A program made the translations under genes and the position numbers. From Alphaproteobacteria bacterium UBA1301 (GTDB lineage Bacteria; Pseudomonadota; Alphaproteobacteria; Micropepsales; Micropepsaceae): a stretch of DNA of 64,000 bases. A model generated the notes under the pieces. That model saw only the letters and a program-made list of their open reading frames with translations, did not search any database and was not told the origin of the DNA. Position 1 is the first letter of the stretch. The number at the start of each line of letters is the position of its first letter. Positions 1 to 8,611 of this stretch are shown piece after piece. The stretch is taken from positions 238,067-302,066 of the forward strand of contig DBUB01000007.1 of assembly GCA_002307725.1 (NCBI GenBank). The letters run 5' to 3'.

Positions 1-1391
1 AGCGGAATCTCGCGGAAGCGCGCCAGTGCCGCGCGCTGCTCGAACGAGAGCAGGCTTTCGTCGCTGTGCAGATCGCCGGTCGAGGTCGTGCCGGGATAGT
101 ACTCGTATGGCGCCATCCAGAAGCGGGCGCGCTTTTCGGCGTCGGCGATGATACGGCCTGGGTCACCATTGTTGTAGCGGATGGCCCCGCGCTCGTTGGC
201 GACATAGGCTCCGGCCAGCGGATGGCCGAGGCTTTGCGCGATCAGAAAATAGGTCAGCGCTTCGGCGTCGTTGGCGACAAACACCGAGGAGACGGACCGC
301 ATGCCGTAATAGCCGCCACCGCCGAAACCGCCGCCGTTGTTTCCGCCGCCGGCATTGATCAGGGCTACACCGTTGCCTCCTTGACCGGCGATTTGCACGT
401 TTGGGCTCGCTCCAATCGCGGCGCCGGCCATTTGTCTCCCCGCCCCGTCACCGTTGAGGGCAACCACCCCGTTGCCGGCTCCAGCCTGGTTGCCGGCGAT
501 CGCGCCATTGCCGCCCCAGCCTTGGTTGGCGGCGCCCATGCCATTACCGCCCCAGCCCTGCGCGACGTTTTCTTGGGGCTCCGGCGGAACCGGCATGCCG
601 TCGCAGGCCCTATCTGTGTAGACGTGTTTCCAATCCACCGCCTCGACACGAACCCAGTTCCAGTACGGCATCCGGTCATGGGCCGGGGACCAGACCGACG
701 AAACAATCCACCGGATCAAGCGAGGGAACCAATAGTCCCAACTGTTCCGGGCCCAGAACGATTGTCTGCACACCAAGATGAATGGTTTTTGTGACGGCGG
801 CGCAGGGTAGACATCGCTGGAATGAATCCGCCCAAGCGTCAGGAACCCTTCCGCGCCGCGGCTCGACAGAATGTAGAGAATGCGGGCGCGGGCATCGAGA
901 CGCTGTTCGAAGGTCATCGAATTGTAGATATGTTCAGCGTTGTTGAGTGCGTTGTTGCGCACACTGTAGATTGTATCGGCTGCATTCGAATTGTCGTCCG
1001 CGCGGTAGTCGCGGAATGGACGCAGCGCCATGAAGTACCAAACATACGCTTCCACCGGATCGGCGAAGCTCGGGTTCTTGCTTTCGCCGGGCGCAATGGA
1101 TTGGCTTCCGGAATAGAGGTCGCCGAGGCGCACCTGCGCCAGGAAATCGTCGCGCTGCCAAGCCTCCTGACGCCATACCTTCACGGCATCAGGCAGCGTC
1201 ATCGCCTGTTCGGTGCGTCCGCCGTCGGCATAATCGGCAAATGTCGTGGGAGCGAAAACGACCATGAAGGCCGCCGCCATGACGAGCGCCACGGTCGCGT
1301 TGCGAAGTCTGCGGACAAGCGCGGACTTCTTGCTTGTGCTACCGCTTGCACCGGATCGCGAAGCGCGATCGGAACGTCCTACCCCAGTCAC
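1..1391 (-). CDS. Exported Gly/Asn-rich protein with Sel1-like segments (3' end outside window)
   Basis: An open minus-strand frame of at least 463 codons runs off the left edge without a stop. The N-terminus is basic and then hydrophobic (RRLRNATVALVMAAAF, ending APTTFA before DYADGG), which is a signal peptide. A GTG at 1391 behind a GGGG tract, or a TTG at 1406, would include its basic part; the ATG at 1280 would cut into it. Two similar segments carry an aromatic 'F(F/L)(M/I)A' stretch followed by an 'SFEQR' or 'TFEQR' helix (around 75-160 and 370 onwards), as in Sel1/TPR-like helical repeats. Between them lies a low-complexity linker rich in Gly, Asn and Ala (NQGWGGNG, GGNNGGGFGGGG). The role is unknown; the layout suggests an exported scaffold or cell-surface protein. 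The start is uncertain. Confidence 0.7.
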   Translation of the reverse strand, partial: MTGVGRSDRASRSGASGSTSKKSALVRRLRNATVALVMAAAFMVVFAPTTFADYADGGRTEQAMTLPDAVKVWRQEAWQRDDFLAQVRLGDLYSGSQSIAPGESKNPSFADPVEAYVWYFMALRPFRDYRADDNSNAADTIYSVRNNALNNAEHIYNSMTFEQRLDARARILYILSSRGAEGFLTLGRIHSSDVYPAPPSQKPFILVCRQSFWARNSWDYWFPRLIRWIVSSVWSPAHDRMPYWNWVRVEAVDWKHVYTDRACDGMPVPPEPQENVAQGWGGNGMGAANQGWGGNGAIAGNQAGAGNGVVALNGDGAGRQMAGAAIGASPNVQIAGQGGNGVALINAGGGNNGGGFGGGGYYGMRSVSSVFVANDAEALTYFLIAQSLGHPLAGAYVANERGAIRYNNGDPGRIIADAEKRARFWMAPYEYYPGTTSTGDLHSDESLLSFEQRAALARFREIP

Positions 1392-1671
1392 CCCAATTAT
1401 CCCCAATGCCCTAAGGCTGCGGAATTCTTTGCATTATCCTTAACATTTTATTAAGCGATACACCATGTGGAATCAGGCTGTCGCACGTCGAAAGCCTCTG
1501 CGTGGCGCATTTGCTATGTTCAGCGGCGGTACAGAAACGCGTTCTACGCCAAAGCGGCACACGCGCCGAACCGGCTAACCCCTTGTCTGTCTTGAAGACG
1601 ATCGGGGATTTTGCAAATTGCAAATGGACGGAAATGCCGGGACGGCGCGCCCGTCGAAACCGGTGGAAAAC
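1392..1671. other. Intergenic stretch with one 15-bp palindrome
   Basis: This lies between the start of the left-edge gene and the stop of the LacI-type gene. I see no coding frame with support. The one structured element is the dyad TTTGCAAATTGCAAA at 1610-1624. An AT-rich stretch at 1436-1456 lies just upstream of the left-edge gene and may hold its promoter. Confidence 0.3.
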
Positions 1672-3216
1672 TCAACCCGGAAACGGCGCGGTAGATTCCC
1701 GTACGACAAGTTCGTGCGCCAACAAACGTTCCTGCGGGCGGTCGTGGTTGCGCTTTTGCGTCAGCACCGAGACGGCCGCCGCCGCCATTTCTTTCAGCGG
1801 TTGGCGGCAGGTCGTCAGCCGCGGCCACACCACTTGCGCCACGATCGAATCGTCGAAGCCGGCAACCGACAGATCGTTTGGAATCGACAAATTGAATTTC
1901 TGCGACACCGCCAGAACGCCGGCCGCCATGTCGTCGTTGCCGGCGAAGATTGCGGTCGGCCGGATCTTGGCGGCGAGGATTTTCTCGCCCGCTTCGAGGC
2001 CCGACTGATAGGTGAAAAAGCCTTGGGCGCAGAACTCTTCCTGGAACGACAAGCCGGCGTCGGCGAGGGCCGAACGATAGCCGTCGAAGCGCAGCCGCGC
2101 CGCGCCATGATCGGGTTTGCCTTTGACGAAGCCGATGCGGCGATGGCCGAGTCCGACGAGATAGGCGGTCATCTCGTAGGCCGCCTTGAACTCGTCGATG
2201 TTGACCACCGAGGTGCCGGGCATCTTGTTACCGGGGGCGACGCGCACGAACGGAGTCTTCGCGGCGGAAAGCTCCTGCATGATGGTGCGGTCGTCACACA
2301 AGGGCGGGGTGAGAATCACGCCATGCAGCACCGATTCGCTCACCAAAGAGCGCACGCGGCTGGCGACGTCGTGGTCTTGCAGCGGGTTCAACAGTTCGAC
2401 GATCAGATGATAACCCTCTTCACGGCAGCGGGCGAGCGCACCAAGCTGGAGGTCGGCGATATAAGAGCCTGGTGCCACGTCGTGTAACAGGCCGATCAGA
2501 TAAGAGCGCTCGCTGGCCAGCCCGCGCGCGAAGACGTTGGGCTTATAAGCCAGGGCATCGATAGCGGCGAGTACGGCGGTGCGCGTCTGCAGCGAGACGT
2601 TGGGCTGGCGGTTGACCACCAGCGACACGGTCTTGATCGAAACGCCGGCCCGTTTGGCGACGTCGTAGATGCTAACCGGCTTGTCGCCGCCTGTGTCGCG
2701 TCGCCGGTTCGAGCGCCCCAAGGTTTTGGGATCGACGCCGAGCCGCGCCAGTTCCGGCATTTCGCCCAGCTCCAGATCCACCGCGTTGGCCAGCCCAGCC
2801 CGCATCAGGGTGCGCAGCTTGTCGGCGCTGATGCGCCGAAGACTGGCGGTCAGGCCGGCGCGTTCAAACGGCAGGGTGTGCTGGAAATAGCTCTCGCCGC
2901 ACAGGAGCTGGAAGTAAGGGTTCTCCAGCCAGCGGTCGAACAGCGCCTCGTCGGTGAGGTCGTAAAGCTGGCGCAGGATGGCAAGACCCACCAACAGGCG
3001 TGATTGCGAGGGGCGGCCCGGCGCCGCACCAGCGGCTGGGCTGAGACGGCCTTCGAGCAGGCGCCAGTCGGTGGCGGCGTTGAGTTTCGCCAGCGAATGA
3101 TTGTGGTCGATGATCTCGACCAGGCGCGGTCCGATGAAGTCCTTTTCGACGTCCTGGCGCTGTTTGCCCCGAATCGTATCCCCGCGCGCCGTCATTGGCT
3201 TGGCTTTCCACAACAT
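1672..3216 (-). CDS. LacI-family regulator fused to an IS5-type transposase N-terminal domain
   Basis: A 514-residue frame. Residues about 30-145 look like the N-terminal (DUF772) part of IS5-family transposases: SRLLVGLAILRQLYDLTDEA, then RWLENPYFQLLCGESYFQH, then LTASLRRISADKLRTLM. Residues 181-203 are a classical LacI helix-turn-helix (VSIYDVAKRAGVSIKTVSLV), followed by a full-length periplasmic-binding-protein-like sensor ending near 514. The catalytic part of the transposase is absent. The frame is open across the joint, so a real fusion is possible. Translation could also begin at an internal ATG (2760) or at a TTG (about 2721), giving an ordinary LacI. The gene follows the AGE-family gene by 52 bp and is probably cotranscribed with it. 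Likely role: sugar-responsive repressor of the mannan locus through the GAAAGCGCTTAC sites nearby (inference). Confidence 0.85.
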   Translation of the reverse strand: MLWKAKPMTARGDTIRGKQRQDVEKDFIGPRLVEIIDHNHSLAKLNAATDWRLLEGRLSPAAGAAPGRPSQSRLLVGLAILRQLYDLTDEALFDRWLENPYFQLLCGESYFQHTLPFERAGLTASLRRISADKLRTLMRAGLANAVDLELGEMPELARLGVDPKTLGRSNRRRDTGGDKPVSIYDVAKRAGVSIKTVSLVVNRQPNVSLQTRTAVLAAIDALAYKPNVFARGLASERSYLIGLLHDVAPGSYIADLQLGALARCREEGYHLIVELLNPLQDHDVASRVRSLVSESVLHGVILTPPLCDDRTIMQELSAAKTPFVRVAPGNKMPGTSVVNIDEFKAAYEMTAYLVGLGHRRIGFVKGKPDHGAARLRFDGYRSALADAGLSFQEEFCAQGFFTYQSGLEAGEKILAAKIRPTAIFAGNDDMAAGVLAVSQKFNLSIPNDLSVAGFDDSIVAQVVWPRLTTCRQPLKEMAAAAVSVLTQKRNHDRPQERLLAHELVVRESTAPFPG

Positions 3217-3225
3217 GCCAGACTC

Positions 3226-3247
3226 AGTCCGCTGGCTGGCGCGGACT
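3226..3247. repeat. Short inverted repeat between the AGE-family gene and the regulator
   Basis: AGTCCGC at 3226-3232 pairs perfectly with GCGGACT at 3241-3247 across an 8-nt loop. It sits in the 52-bp gap inside the presumed operon and could be an attenuating or processing hairpin. There is no U tract on the coding strand. Confidence 0.35.
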
Positions 3248-3268
3248 TTATCCTTGGCAGTCGCGTGG

Positions 3269-4438
3269 TCAAAGAGGACGGAGCGTCTCTGCCGCCTCCT
3301 GCATGCAGGCGATGCAGCAGATGATGTGATAGAGCGACGAGGCCGGAGCTGGCTCCCTAACGAAGTGGCCGTCGGGCTCGAAACGGTCCCACCACAGGCC
3401 CTTCACCGGCGTATCGAGATAGCGCCAGAGGCAGGCCGCCCCCTTCAGTGCTTCCCCGATCAATTCTTCCTCGCCGGTTGTGGCCAGGCTGAGGGCCGCC
3501 TTGATGCGCTCGGTCTGGGCCCACAGCCGCGCCGTGGGCACCGTGACCTCGAAACGGTCGTTCATGGCGTGGATGGCGGCGTCGCGCTTGGAATCGATGC
3601 CCTTCAAGCCGTGCGCGAACAGCCGCCGCGCCTCGGCCCGCACTTCGGGATGGCCCCGAACCTTGCCCCAGCGCATCAGCAGCCAGGCCCATTCGAATTG
3701 ATGGCCCGGCTCGACCACATGACCGTCGGGGCCGGAGGCCGGAGCCCAGGCGGCGTCGAAATATTCGCGCAAATAGCCGCCCTGCTGGTCGATAAATTTG
3801 GTCCGGGCGAGGTTCGCGACGTGATCGGCGTATTGGCCCCAGATGCCGTCGGGCTCGACCTCGCACCACGCCAGAAGGGATTCCAACAGGTGCATGTGCG
3901 GGTTGGAGATGAACGGCTTATCGCCGGTTTCGGCAAAGCCGCCGGCCGGATGCTTGCGGGTGGCGACGATGCGGTCGAACAGGGCATGGGCCGCCGCTTT
4001 CAGGTCGCTCTGTTCCGGCATCACCTTAACGATCGTCGCCATTGCCATCAGGGCAAAAGCTTGGTCGTAGAGCATCGTCGCGGTGTTGAGCACGTCGCCG
4101 TGTTCCGAGACCAGGGTGCAGAACTGGCCGTCCGGCTGGCGGTAGGCCTTATTGAGATAAGCGATGCCGTGCGGGGCGGCTTCGCGCCAGGGGCCGTTCC
4201 AGCCCATCGCGCCGGCCTGCGCAAAGACATAGCTCTGGCGCCCTTGGACGCGGGCGCGGCGGAAGGTGCCGGCGGCGCGGCCGTCTTCGGCGATCAGTTC
4301 ATGGAACCCGCCCTGGCCATGATCGGCGCCGGTCTGCCACCATAGCGGCAGCGCGCGCGTATACAGCCAGTCCGTGAATTGCGCCGTCGCGTCGTGTAGA
4401 TCCTGTCTCATCGTCTTTACCACCGGATTGCCGTCCAT
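3269..4438 (-). CDS. AGE-family (N-acylglucosamine 2-epimerase) epimerase/isomerase
   Basis: A 389-residue (alpha/alpha)6-barrel protein of the N-acylglucosamine 2-epimerase superfamily, of the usual length. Motifs: RQSYVFAQAG near 67, HMHLLESLLAW near 182, PGHQFEWAWLL near 238 with its catalytic-type His, and a C-terminal His in SSLYHIICCI. The PGHQFEWAWLL form resembles D-mannose isomerases. The setting beside GH26 and a mannosylglucose phosphorylase would also suit a mannobiose 2-epimerase, which makes mannosyl-glucose for the phosphorylase. No signal peptide is seen, so it should be cytoplasmic. It is transcribed away from the TonB receptor across a shared regulatory region with two operator-like palindromes. 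Family is sure; substrate is not. Confidence 0.85.
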   Translation of the reverse strand: MDGNPVVKTMRQDLHDATAQFTDWLYTRALPLWWQTGADHGQGGFHELIAEDGRAAGTFRRARVQGRQSYVFAQAGAMGWNGPWREAAPHGIAYLNKAYRQPDGQFCTLVSEHGDVLNTATMLYDQAFALMAMATIVKVMPEQSDLKAAAHALFDRIVATRKHPAGGFAETGDKPFISNPHMHLLESLLAWCEVEPDGIWGQYADHVANLARTKFIDQQGGYLREYFDAAWAPASGPDGHVVEPGHQFEWAWLLMRWGKVRGHPEVRAEARRLFAHGLKGIDSKRDAAIHAMNDRFEVTVPTARLWAQTERIKAALSLATTGEEELIGEALKGAACLWRYLDTPVKGLWWDRFEPDGHFVREPAPASSLYHIICCIACMQEAAETLRPL

Positions 4439-4759
4439 TCCTAAGCACAGAGGGCGATTTTGTCACCCCCGTTTAGATAATGGTTCGTATGCGGACTATG
4501 TTCGAATCGTGCGGACGGAAGTCTGAGGCACCGGCACGCAGCTGTCGCGGAAGGCTTGGAGTCCCCGGCGACGGATGGTCACGGGGTTAGGCATCGCCTG
4601 CCGGAAGCATTTCTAGCAAAGCGCTCGGTTTGTGACGTTCTGCTTACAGTGGACGCAACCGCCTACCAATTCATCATATTATTGATAATCCATTGAGCAC
4701 GCGAGAGAAACCGCGATTCATCTGATAAATGGGTGGCGCTGGGATGAGACAGATTGACT

Positions 4760-4771
4760 GAAAGCGCTTAC
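4760..4771. promoter_or_regulatory. LacI-type operator candidate 1
   Basis: GAAAGCGCTTAC is built on the AAGCGCTT palindrome typical of LacI-family operators. The identical 12-mer recurs at 4914-4925. It lies 244 bp before the receptor start. Confidence 0.6.
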
Positions 4772-4913
4772 CATTCGGGCGCTATTATTAGAATAGCTAC
4801 AATAATAATGACAACATATTGATAAATATAAATGATAACGTTCACAATTTTTAGAAGAGTGCTTTTGTCAACACACCCCGTCTGATTTTTCCACCCCCTC
4901 AGTTGCGCGGATA

Positions 4914-4925
4914 GAAAGCGCTTAC
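4914..4925. promoter_or_regulatory. LacI-type operator candidate 2
   Basis: A second exact GAAAGCGCTTAC, 154 bp from the first and about 90 bp upstream of the receptor start codon. Two identical sites at this distance would allow DNA looping by a tetrameric or dimeric LacI protein (inference). Confidence 0.6.
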
Positions 4926-5014
4926 TTATCGAGCTAACCTGTCTTCATCCAGCAGTGACGAGGGCAAAGCCCTGCATTGCTAAGAACGATTTGTTCAGAA
5001 GGGGACGTCCAACC

Positions 5015-8000
5015 ATGAAATCCAGATACCAGTATTGTACCCAAACGGCAGTTGCCGCGCTGCTCATCGGCATGACCGGAGCCGCTCAAGCTCAAAGCTC
5101 GGACACGATCGAAACCATCACCGTGACCGGCTTCCGCGCTTCGCTGGCGAATGCGCTCGAAGCGAAGCAGAAGTCGAACCTGATCATGGAGTCGGTCACG
5201 GCCGAAGATGTCGGCAAGATGCCTGATCAGAACATTGCGGAATCGCTGCAGCGCCTGCCTGGCGTGCAGATCGACCGCAGCCAAGGTCGTGGCACCCAGG
5301 TGCTGATCAACGGTCTGCGCCAGAACCTCACCACCCTGAATGGCGACATCATCCTGACGGGCAAGGAATTCTACGTCTCGGGCGAAGGCTCGGGCGGCGG
5401 CGCCGGCGCCAACTCGCAGTACAATTCGCTCGAAGGCATTCCGAGCGAAGAACTCGGCCGCGTCGACGTCTACAAGAGCCCAAATGCGGCCCTGACCGAA
5501 GGTGGCCTGGGCGGCATCGTGGACCTCAGGACCCGCGACGCGCTGCTATCGCCGGACGGCGTGTCCGTTACCGCCAACCTGCGCGGCACATCGACGAGCT
5601 TTGCGTCCTTGGCCAACACGACGCCGAACGCAACGCTGGTGGCATCCTACAAGCCCAACAGCACGTTCGCGATCACCGGCAGCGTCTCGTATGACTCCGA
5701 AGACACCCACACCAAGGAATACGAAGCCTACAACCGCTCGCCGTGGTTGATCGCCACTTCCGGCGAGACCGGCTACACCGGTACCGGCACGCTCACGTCG
5801 GCCTCTGCCACGACACTGTCGAAGTCGTACATCGTCCCGGAATACGGCTATTTCAGCGACATCTACGACAAGCAGAAGACAATCGGTGCGACCCTCGGTG
5901 CGAACTGGAACGTCTCGAATTCCATCACGTCGAGCATCAATTGGTTCTACTCGCACATCTCTAACAAGAACACGACCTATTCGGACAAGGTCGGCTTCAA
6001 CGGTTCGGGTTCGAGCACGGGTCTTCCCGGCATCAATGCCGATAAGTCCTACTCAATCGACAGCAACGGCGTCGTGGAAAATGCGACGTTCTGGCTGACG
6101 GGCGCGGAAACGGCGACCCTGTACCAAAGGACCACGTCCGACGCGAACAATCTCCAGTGGCATACCGCTTTTGACGATGGCGGCCCGATCACGGCGACCC
6201 TTGATGTCTCTTGGGCGCGCGCGTCTTCGAACATGCAGGCGGCGCAACAGGACGTCGAGCACGGCTATTATTCGGCGACCGGCACATCGGCTTCGCTTGC
6301 GCCGACAGCGCCGGGCTGCAACAACTTCGGCGCCACCTGCACCACCGGCAACCCGGCGTACCAGGTTACGTGGGCCAATGGCGGTGACGATGGTCTGCCG
6401 TCCGCGACCGCTTTGGCGCCTTATGCCGACGTGCTCTCGAACCCAAACTACGTGCTGTTCAAGTCCGCGTGGGCGTGGGCGAATACGACGAAGCAGTCCC
6501 AGGACGCCATGCGGGGCGCCTTGGTCTATAAGCCGTCGTTCCTCGCCAGCGTCGAAGGCAGCATCACGGGCGGTTTCCGCTTCGCGCAGCGCGACGTCTG
6601 GCAGAACTTCGGCCGCTACTTGATCGACCGCGGTTCGGTTCCAACCAGCACTGACAACTCCACCAGCAACAGCGACTGCTGTTATTCCTCGGGCAACGGC
6701 ACGTACCTGTATTACATGGATCCGGGCTACGACACCGCGATCCCGTGGGATACGGCCGTGACCAATCCGGCGCTGGCGAAGACCGTCAAGAACTTCGCAC
6801 TCGGCAACATCATCGTGAAGGATCCGGTAGCGGGCGGCATGACCGATCCGTCGACCTTCCTCGAGGCAGTCTGGAACAACTCGCATAATTCGTCATCGAC
6901 GGCCAACAACACAGAGAAGCTGTTCATCGACACGTTGAGTTCGTTCAACGTGCATGAGTTCAAGCAGGCCTACTACCTGATGACGGACCTGGGCGGTAAG
7001 GACAACCGGTTCCATGCCAACTTCGGCGTTCGTGTGGTTCTGACCGACCTCACGGTGCACAACGCTCAGGCGGCGGCGGTGCCGACGTCCTACGGCACAG
7101 CTTCGTGGAACGGCGTCAACAACAACAACGTTGCGGTGACCCACCACAAGCACACGGTGGACGTGCTGCCATCGATCAATCTGTCGCTCAACATCACGGA
7201 CGAGGAGATCGTTCGTTTCAGCGCCGCGCGCGTGATGTCGCCGCAGGATCTGTTCTCGCTCGGTGTTGGTAATAGCTACAACTTCACGCGTGAGACCGGT
7301 GGTCGGACGAATGTGAACACCGGCGCGCAAGACGGCTTCAAGTTTGCTTCCGGCTCGTCGGGCAATCCGGATCTCGATCCGTATCGCGCGACGCAGTTCA
7401 ACCTGGCGTGGGAAGACTATTTCGCACCCGGTGGCCTCGCCAGCGTCAGCACCTTCTATAAGCAAGTCGACAACTTCGTCGAAACCCAGAACGTGACCAC
7501 CACCGTCATGGATGACTTCGGCGGCACGGCTGGTACGATCTCGATGCCGGTCAACGCCGGTCATGGCTCGATCTACGGCTTGGAACTGGCCGGTCAGTAT
7601 GCCTTCGACAACGGCTTCGGGTTCGCGGCCAACTACACGAACACCCAGTCCACGTCGGATCAGGTCACGGCGTTCACCGATCACCTCCCGATCCCGGGTG
7701 TGGCCAAGCACTCGGCCACGGCCACGGTCTATTTTGAAAAATACGGCTTCGACACGCGTATGTCGTATTCGTGGCGCTCGAAGGCCGTGAACCAGGGTCT
7801 CGGCTACTCGACCTTCTCGGTCACCGATACCACCACGAGCACCCAAAAGGTCTTCGGTGTCTTCACAGCTCCGTATGGCGAGCTCGACGGTCAGGTCACG
7901 TACAACGTCAACGACAACCTGAGCTTCGTCGTGTCGGCACAGAACCTGACGGACGAGGCCTATCACACCTATCTGCAGTTCCCGAACCAGCCGTATACCT

Positions 8001-8050
8001 ATGACGACAGCGGCACCCGGTACTTCTTTGGGATACGCTTCCACTACTAG
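5015..8050 (+). CDS. TonB-dependent receptor (Caulobacter/Xanthomonas type), probable manno-oligosaccharide uptake
   Basis: A 1011-residue outer-membrane receptor. The ATG at 5015 follows AAGGGG and opens a signal peptide ending near AQAQSS. A TonB-box-like ETITVTGF follows, then the plug (ESVTAEDVGKMPDQNIAESL, LPGVQIDRSQGRGTQVLING) and a long beta-barrel ending in RYFFGIRFHY with the terminal aromatic residue needed for barrel assembly. The plug matches the large TonB-Xanth-Caul family used for oligosaccharides by alphaproteobacteria. The gene sits behind two LacI-type operators and among GH26 and GH130 genes, so uptake of mannan fragments is the likely job. An upstream in-frame ATG at 4955 has no ribosome site and would bury the signal peptide. 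Confidence 0.93.
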   Translation: MKSRYQYCTQTAVAALLIGMTGAAQAQSSDTIETITVTGFRASLANALEAKQKSNLIMESVTAEDVGKMPDQNIAESLQRLPGVQIDRSQGRGTQVLINGLRQNLTTLNGDIILTGKEFYVSGEGSGGGAGANSQYNSLEGIPSEELGRVDVYKSPNAALTEGGLGGIVDLRTRDALLSPDGVSVTANLRGTSTSFASLANTTPNATLVASYKPNSTFAITGSVSYDSEDTHTKEYEAYNRSPWLIATSGETGYTGTGTLTSASATTLSKSYIVPEYGYFSDIYDKQKTIGATLGANWNVSNSITSSINWFYSHISNKNTTYSDKVGFNGSGSSTGLPGINADKSYSIDSNGVVENATFWLTGAETATLYQRTTSDANNLQWHTAFDDGGPITATLDVSWARASSNMQAAQQDVEHGYYSATGTSASLAPTAPGCNNFGATCTTGNPAYQVTWANGGDDGLPSATALAPYADVLSNPNYVLFKSAWAWANTTKQSQDAMRGALVYKPSFLASVEGSITGGFRFAQRDVWQNFGRYLIDRGSVPTSTDNSTSNSDCCYSSGNGTYLYYMDPGYDTAIPWDTAVTNPALAKTVKNFALGNIIVKDPVAGGMTDPSTFLEAVWNNSHNSSSTANNTEKLFIDTLSSFNVHEFKQAYYLMTDLGGKDNRFHANFGVRVVLTDLTVHNAQAAAVPTSYGTASWNGVNNNNVAVTHHKHTVDVLPSINLSLNITDEEIVRFSAARVMSPQDLFSLGVGNSYNFTRETGGRTNVNTGAQDGFKFASGSSGNPDLDPYRATQFNLAWEDYFAPGGLASVSTFYKQVDNFVETQNVTTTVMDDFGGTAGTISMPVNAGHGSIYGLELAGQYAFDNGFGFAANYTNTQSTSDQVTAFTDHLPIPGVAKHSATATVYFEKYGFDTRMSYSWRSKAVNQGLGYSTFSVTDTTTSTQKVFGVFTAPYGELDGQVTYNVNDNLSFVVSAQNLTDEAYHTYLQFPNQPYTYDDSGTRYFFGIRFHY

Positions 8051-8071
8051 AATCTTCCCGAAGTGTCTTCT

Positions 8072-8109
8072 GGGGCGGTCGTGGCAAGGCGACTGCCCCT
8101 TTTCTTTTG
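8072..8109 (+). terminator. Rho-independent terminator after the TonB receptor
   Basis: GGGGCGGTCG at 8072-8081 pairs with CGACTGCCCC at 8090-8099 (one G-U pair), followed by TTTTCTTTTG. It starts 22 bp after the receptor stop. Confidence 0.8.
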
Positions 8110-8146
8110 TTCCCGGCGGTCGCACGATGTCCCTTGGAGGGCAGGC

Positions 8147-8596
8147 ATGGACCTACGCGAACACGCGATTTTCTTCTGGGGCTTGATAACGCGCTGGCCG
8201 CACGCGACCGCGGTTGTGATTGGTGCCTTCGCCGCCGCCTATGCCGTCTATTATTCGGTTGTGGAGGGCTTGCCGGTCGAGGATGACCTGCTAGCGGCCG
8301 TTGCTATGGTGCTGCTATGTGTCGTCCTCAAGACGACCCATCTGTTCGTGTTCTATCGCTTCTATCACAGCGAAGAATTCAAGGGTTCGTTTTTGATCCT
8401 GGCATTTCTGGCGTCGCTGCCGCTGGTCGCCGCCCTGGCGATCGCAATGCTGTTCGCCCAACATCAATTCGAGGCGCCACCGCCGGGTGTCATACCCTAC
8501 ATACTTGGCGGTGCCATTCTGTTTTTCAGTTTGGCGTTCGGTGCCGCCGCCCGCGTCATCTATTGGATCGGGAGCGGCGGCTTGAAATGGCGCTGA
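8147..8596 (+). CDS. Four-helix membrane protein of unknown function
   Basis: A 149-residue protein from the ATG at 8147, which has TTGGAGGG just upstream. It has a short cytoplasmic start (MDLREHAIFFWGLI) and about four hydrophobic segments: roughly 18-36, 47-65, 83-105 and 118-138. Conserved-looking charged residues (RFYHSEEFKG) sit between helices two and three. The layout resembles small phosphate-starvation PsiE-like membrane proteins, but I cannot assign it. It follows the receptor's terminator, so it probably has its own promoter. Confidence 0.65.
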   Translation: MDLREHAIFFWGLITRWPHATAVVIGAFAAAYAVYYSVVEGLPVEDDLLAAVAMVLLCVVLKTTHLFVFYRFYHSEEFKGSFLILAFLASLPLVAALAIAMLFAQHQFEAPPPGVIPYILGGAILFFSLAFGAAARVIYWIGSGGLKWR

Positions 8597-8611
8597 GTTA
8601 TTTCAGCGCCA
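8588..8611. terminator. Bidirectional hairpin between convergent genes
   Basis: TGGCGCTGA (8588-8596) and TCAGCGCCA (8603-8611) form a perfect 9-bp stem with a 6-nt loop. It covers the stop of the membrane protein and the last codons of the GH130 gene, which converge here. No long U run is present in either direction. Confidence 0.5.

Larger units (their letters stand above)
4439..5014. promoter_or_regulatory. Divergent regulatory region, AGE-family gene / TonB receptor
   Basis: This 576-bp gap has no credible gene. It holds two copies of GAAAGCGCTTAC (4760 and 4914) and a strongly AT-rich stretch at about 4784-4860 in otherwise GC-rich DNA, as expected of a promoter or UP-element zone. A further palindrome-like core, GATAACGTTCAC, occurs near 4833. 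Confidence 0.6.

Noticed and set aside
66..1454. Plus-strand frames over the left-edge gene
   Set aside because: The minus strand reads as one continuous exported protein with a signal peptide, while the plus frames are broken in two and have no motif.
3101..4345. Long plus-strand frame (414 codons)
   Set aside because: It lies opposite the AGE-family gene, which has clear family motifs. The antisense frame shows only the Arg/Gly/Ala-rich composition of GC-rich shadow frames.
6893..8125. Minus-strand frame of 410 codons
   Set aside because: It is the shadow of the first TonB receptor and runs through its terminator.
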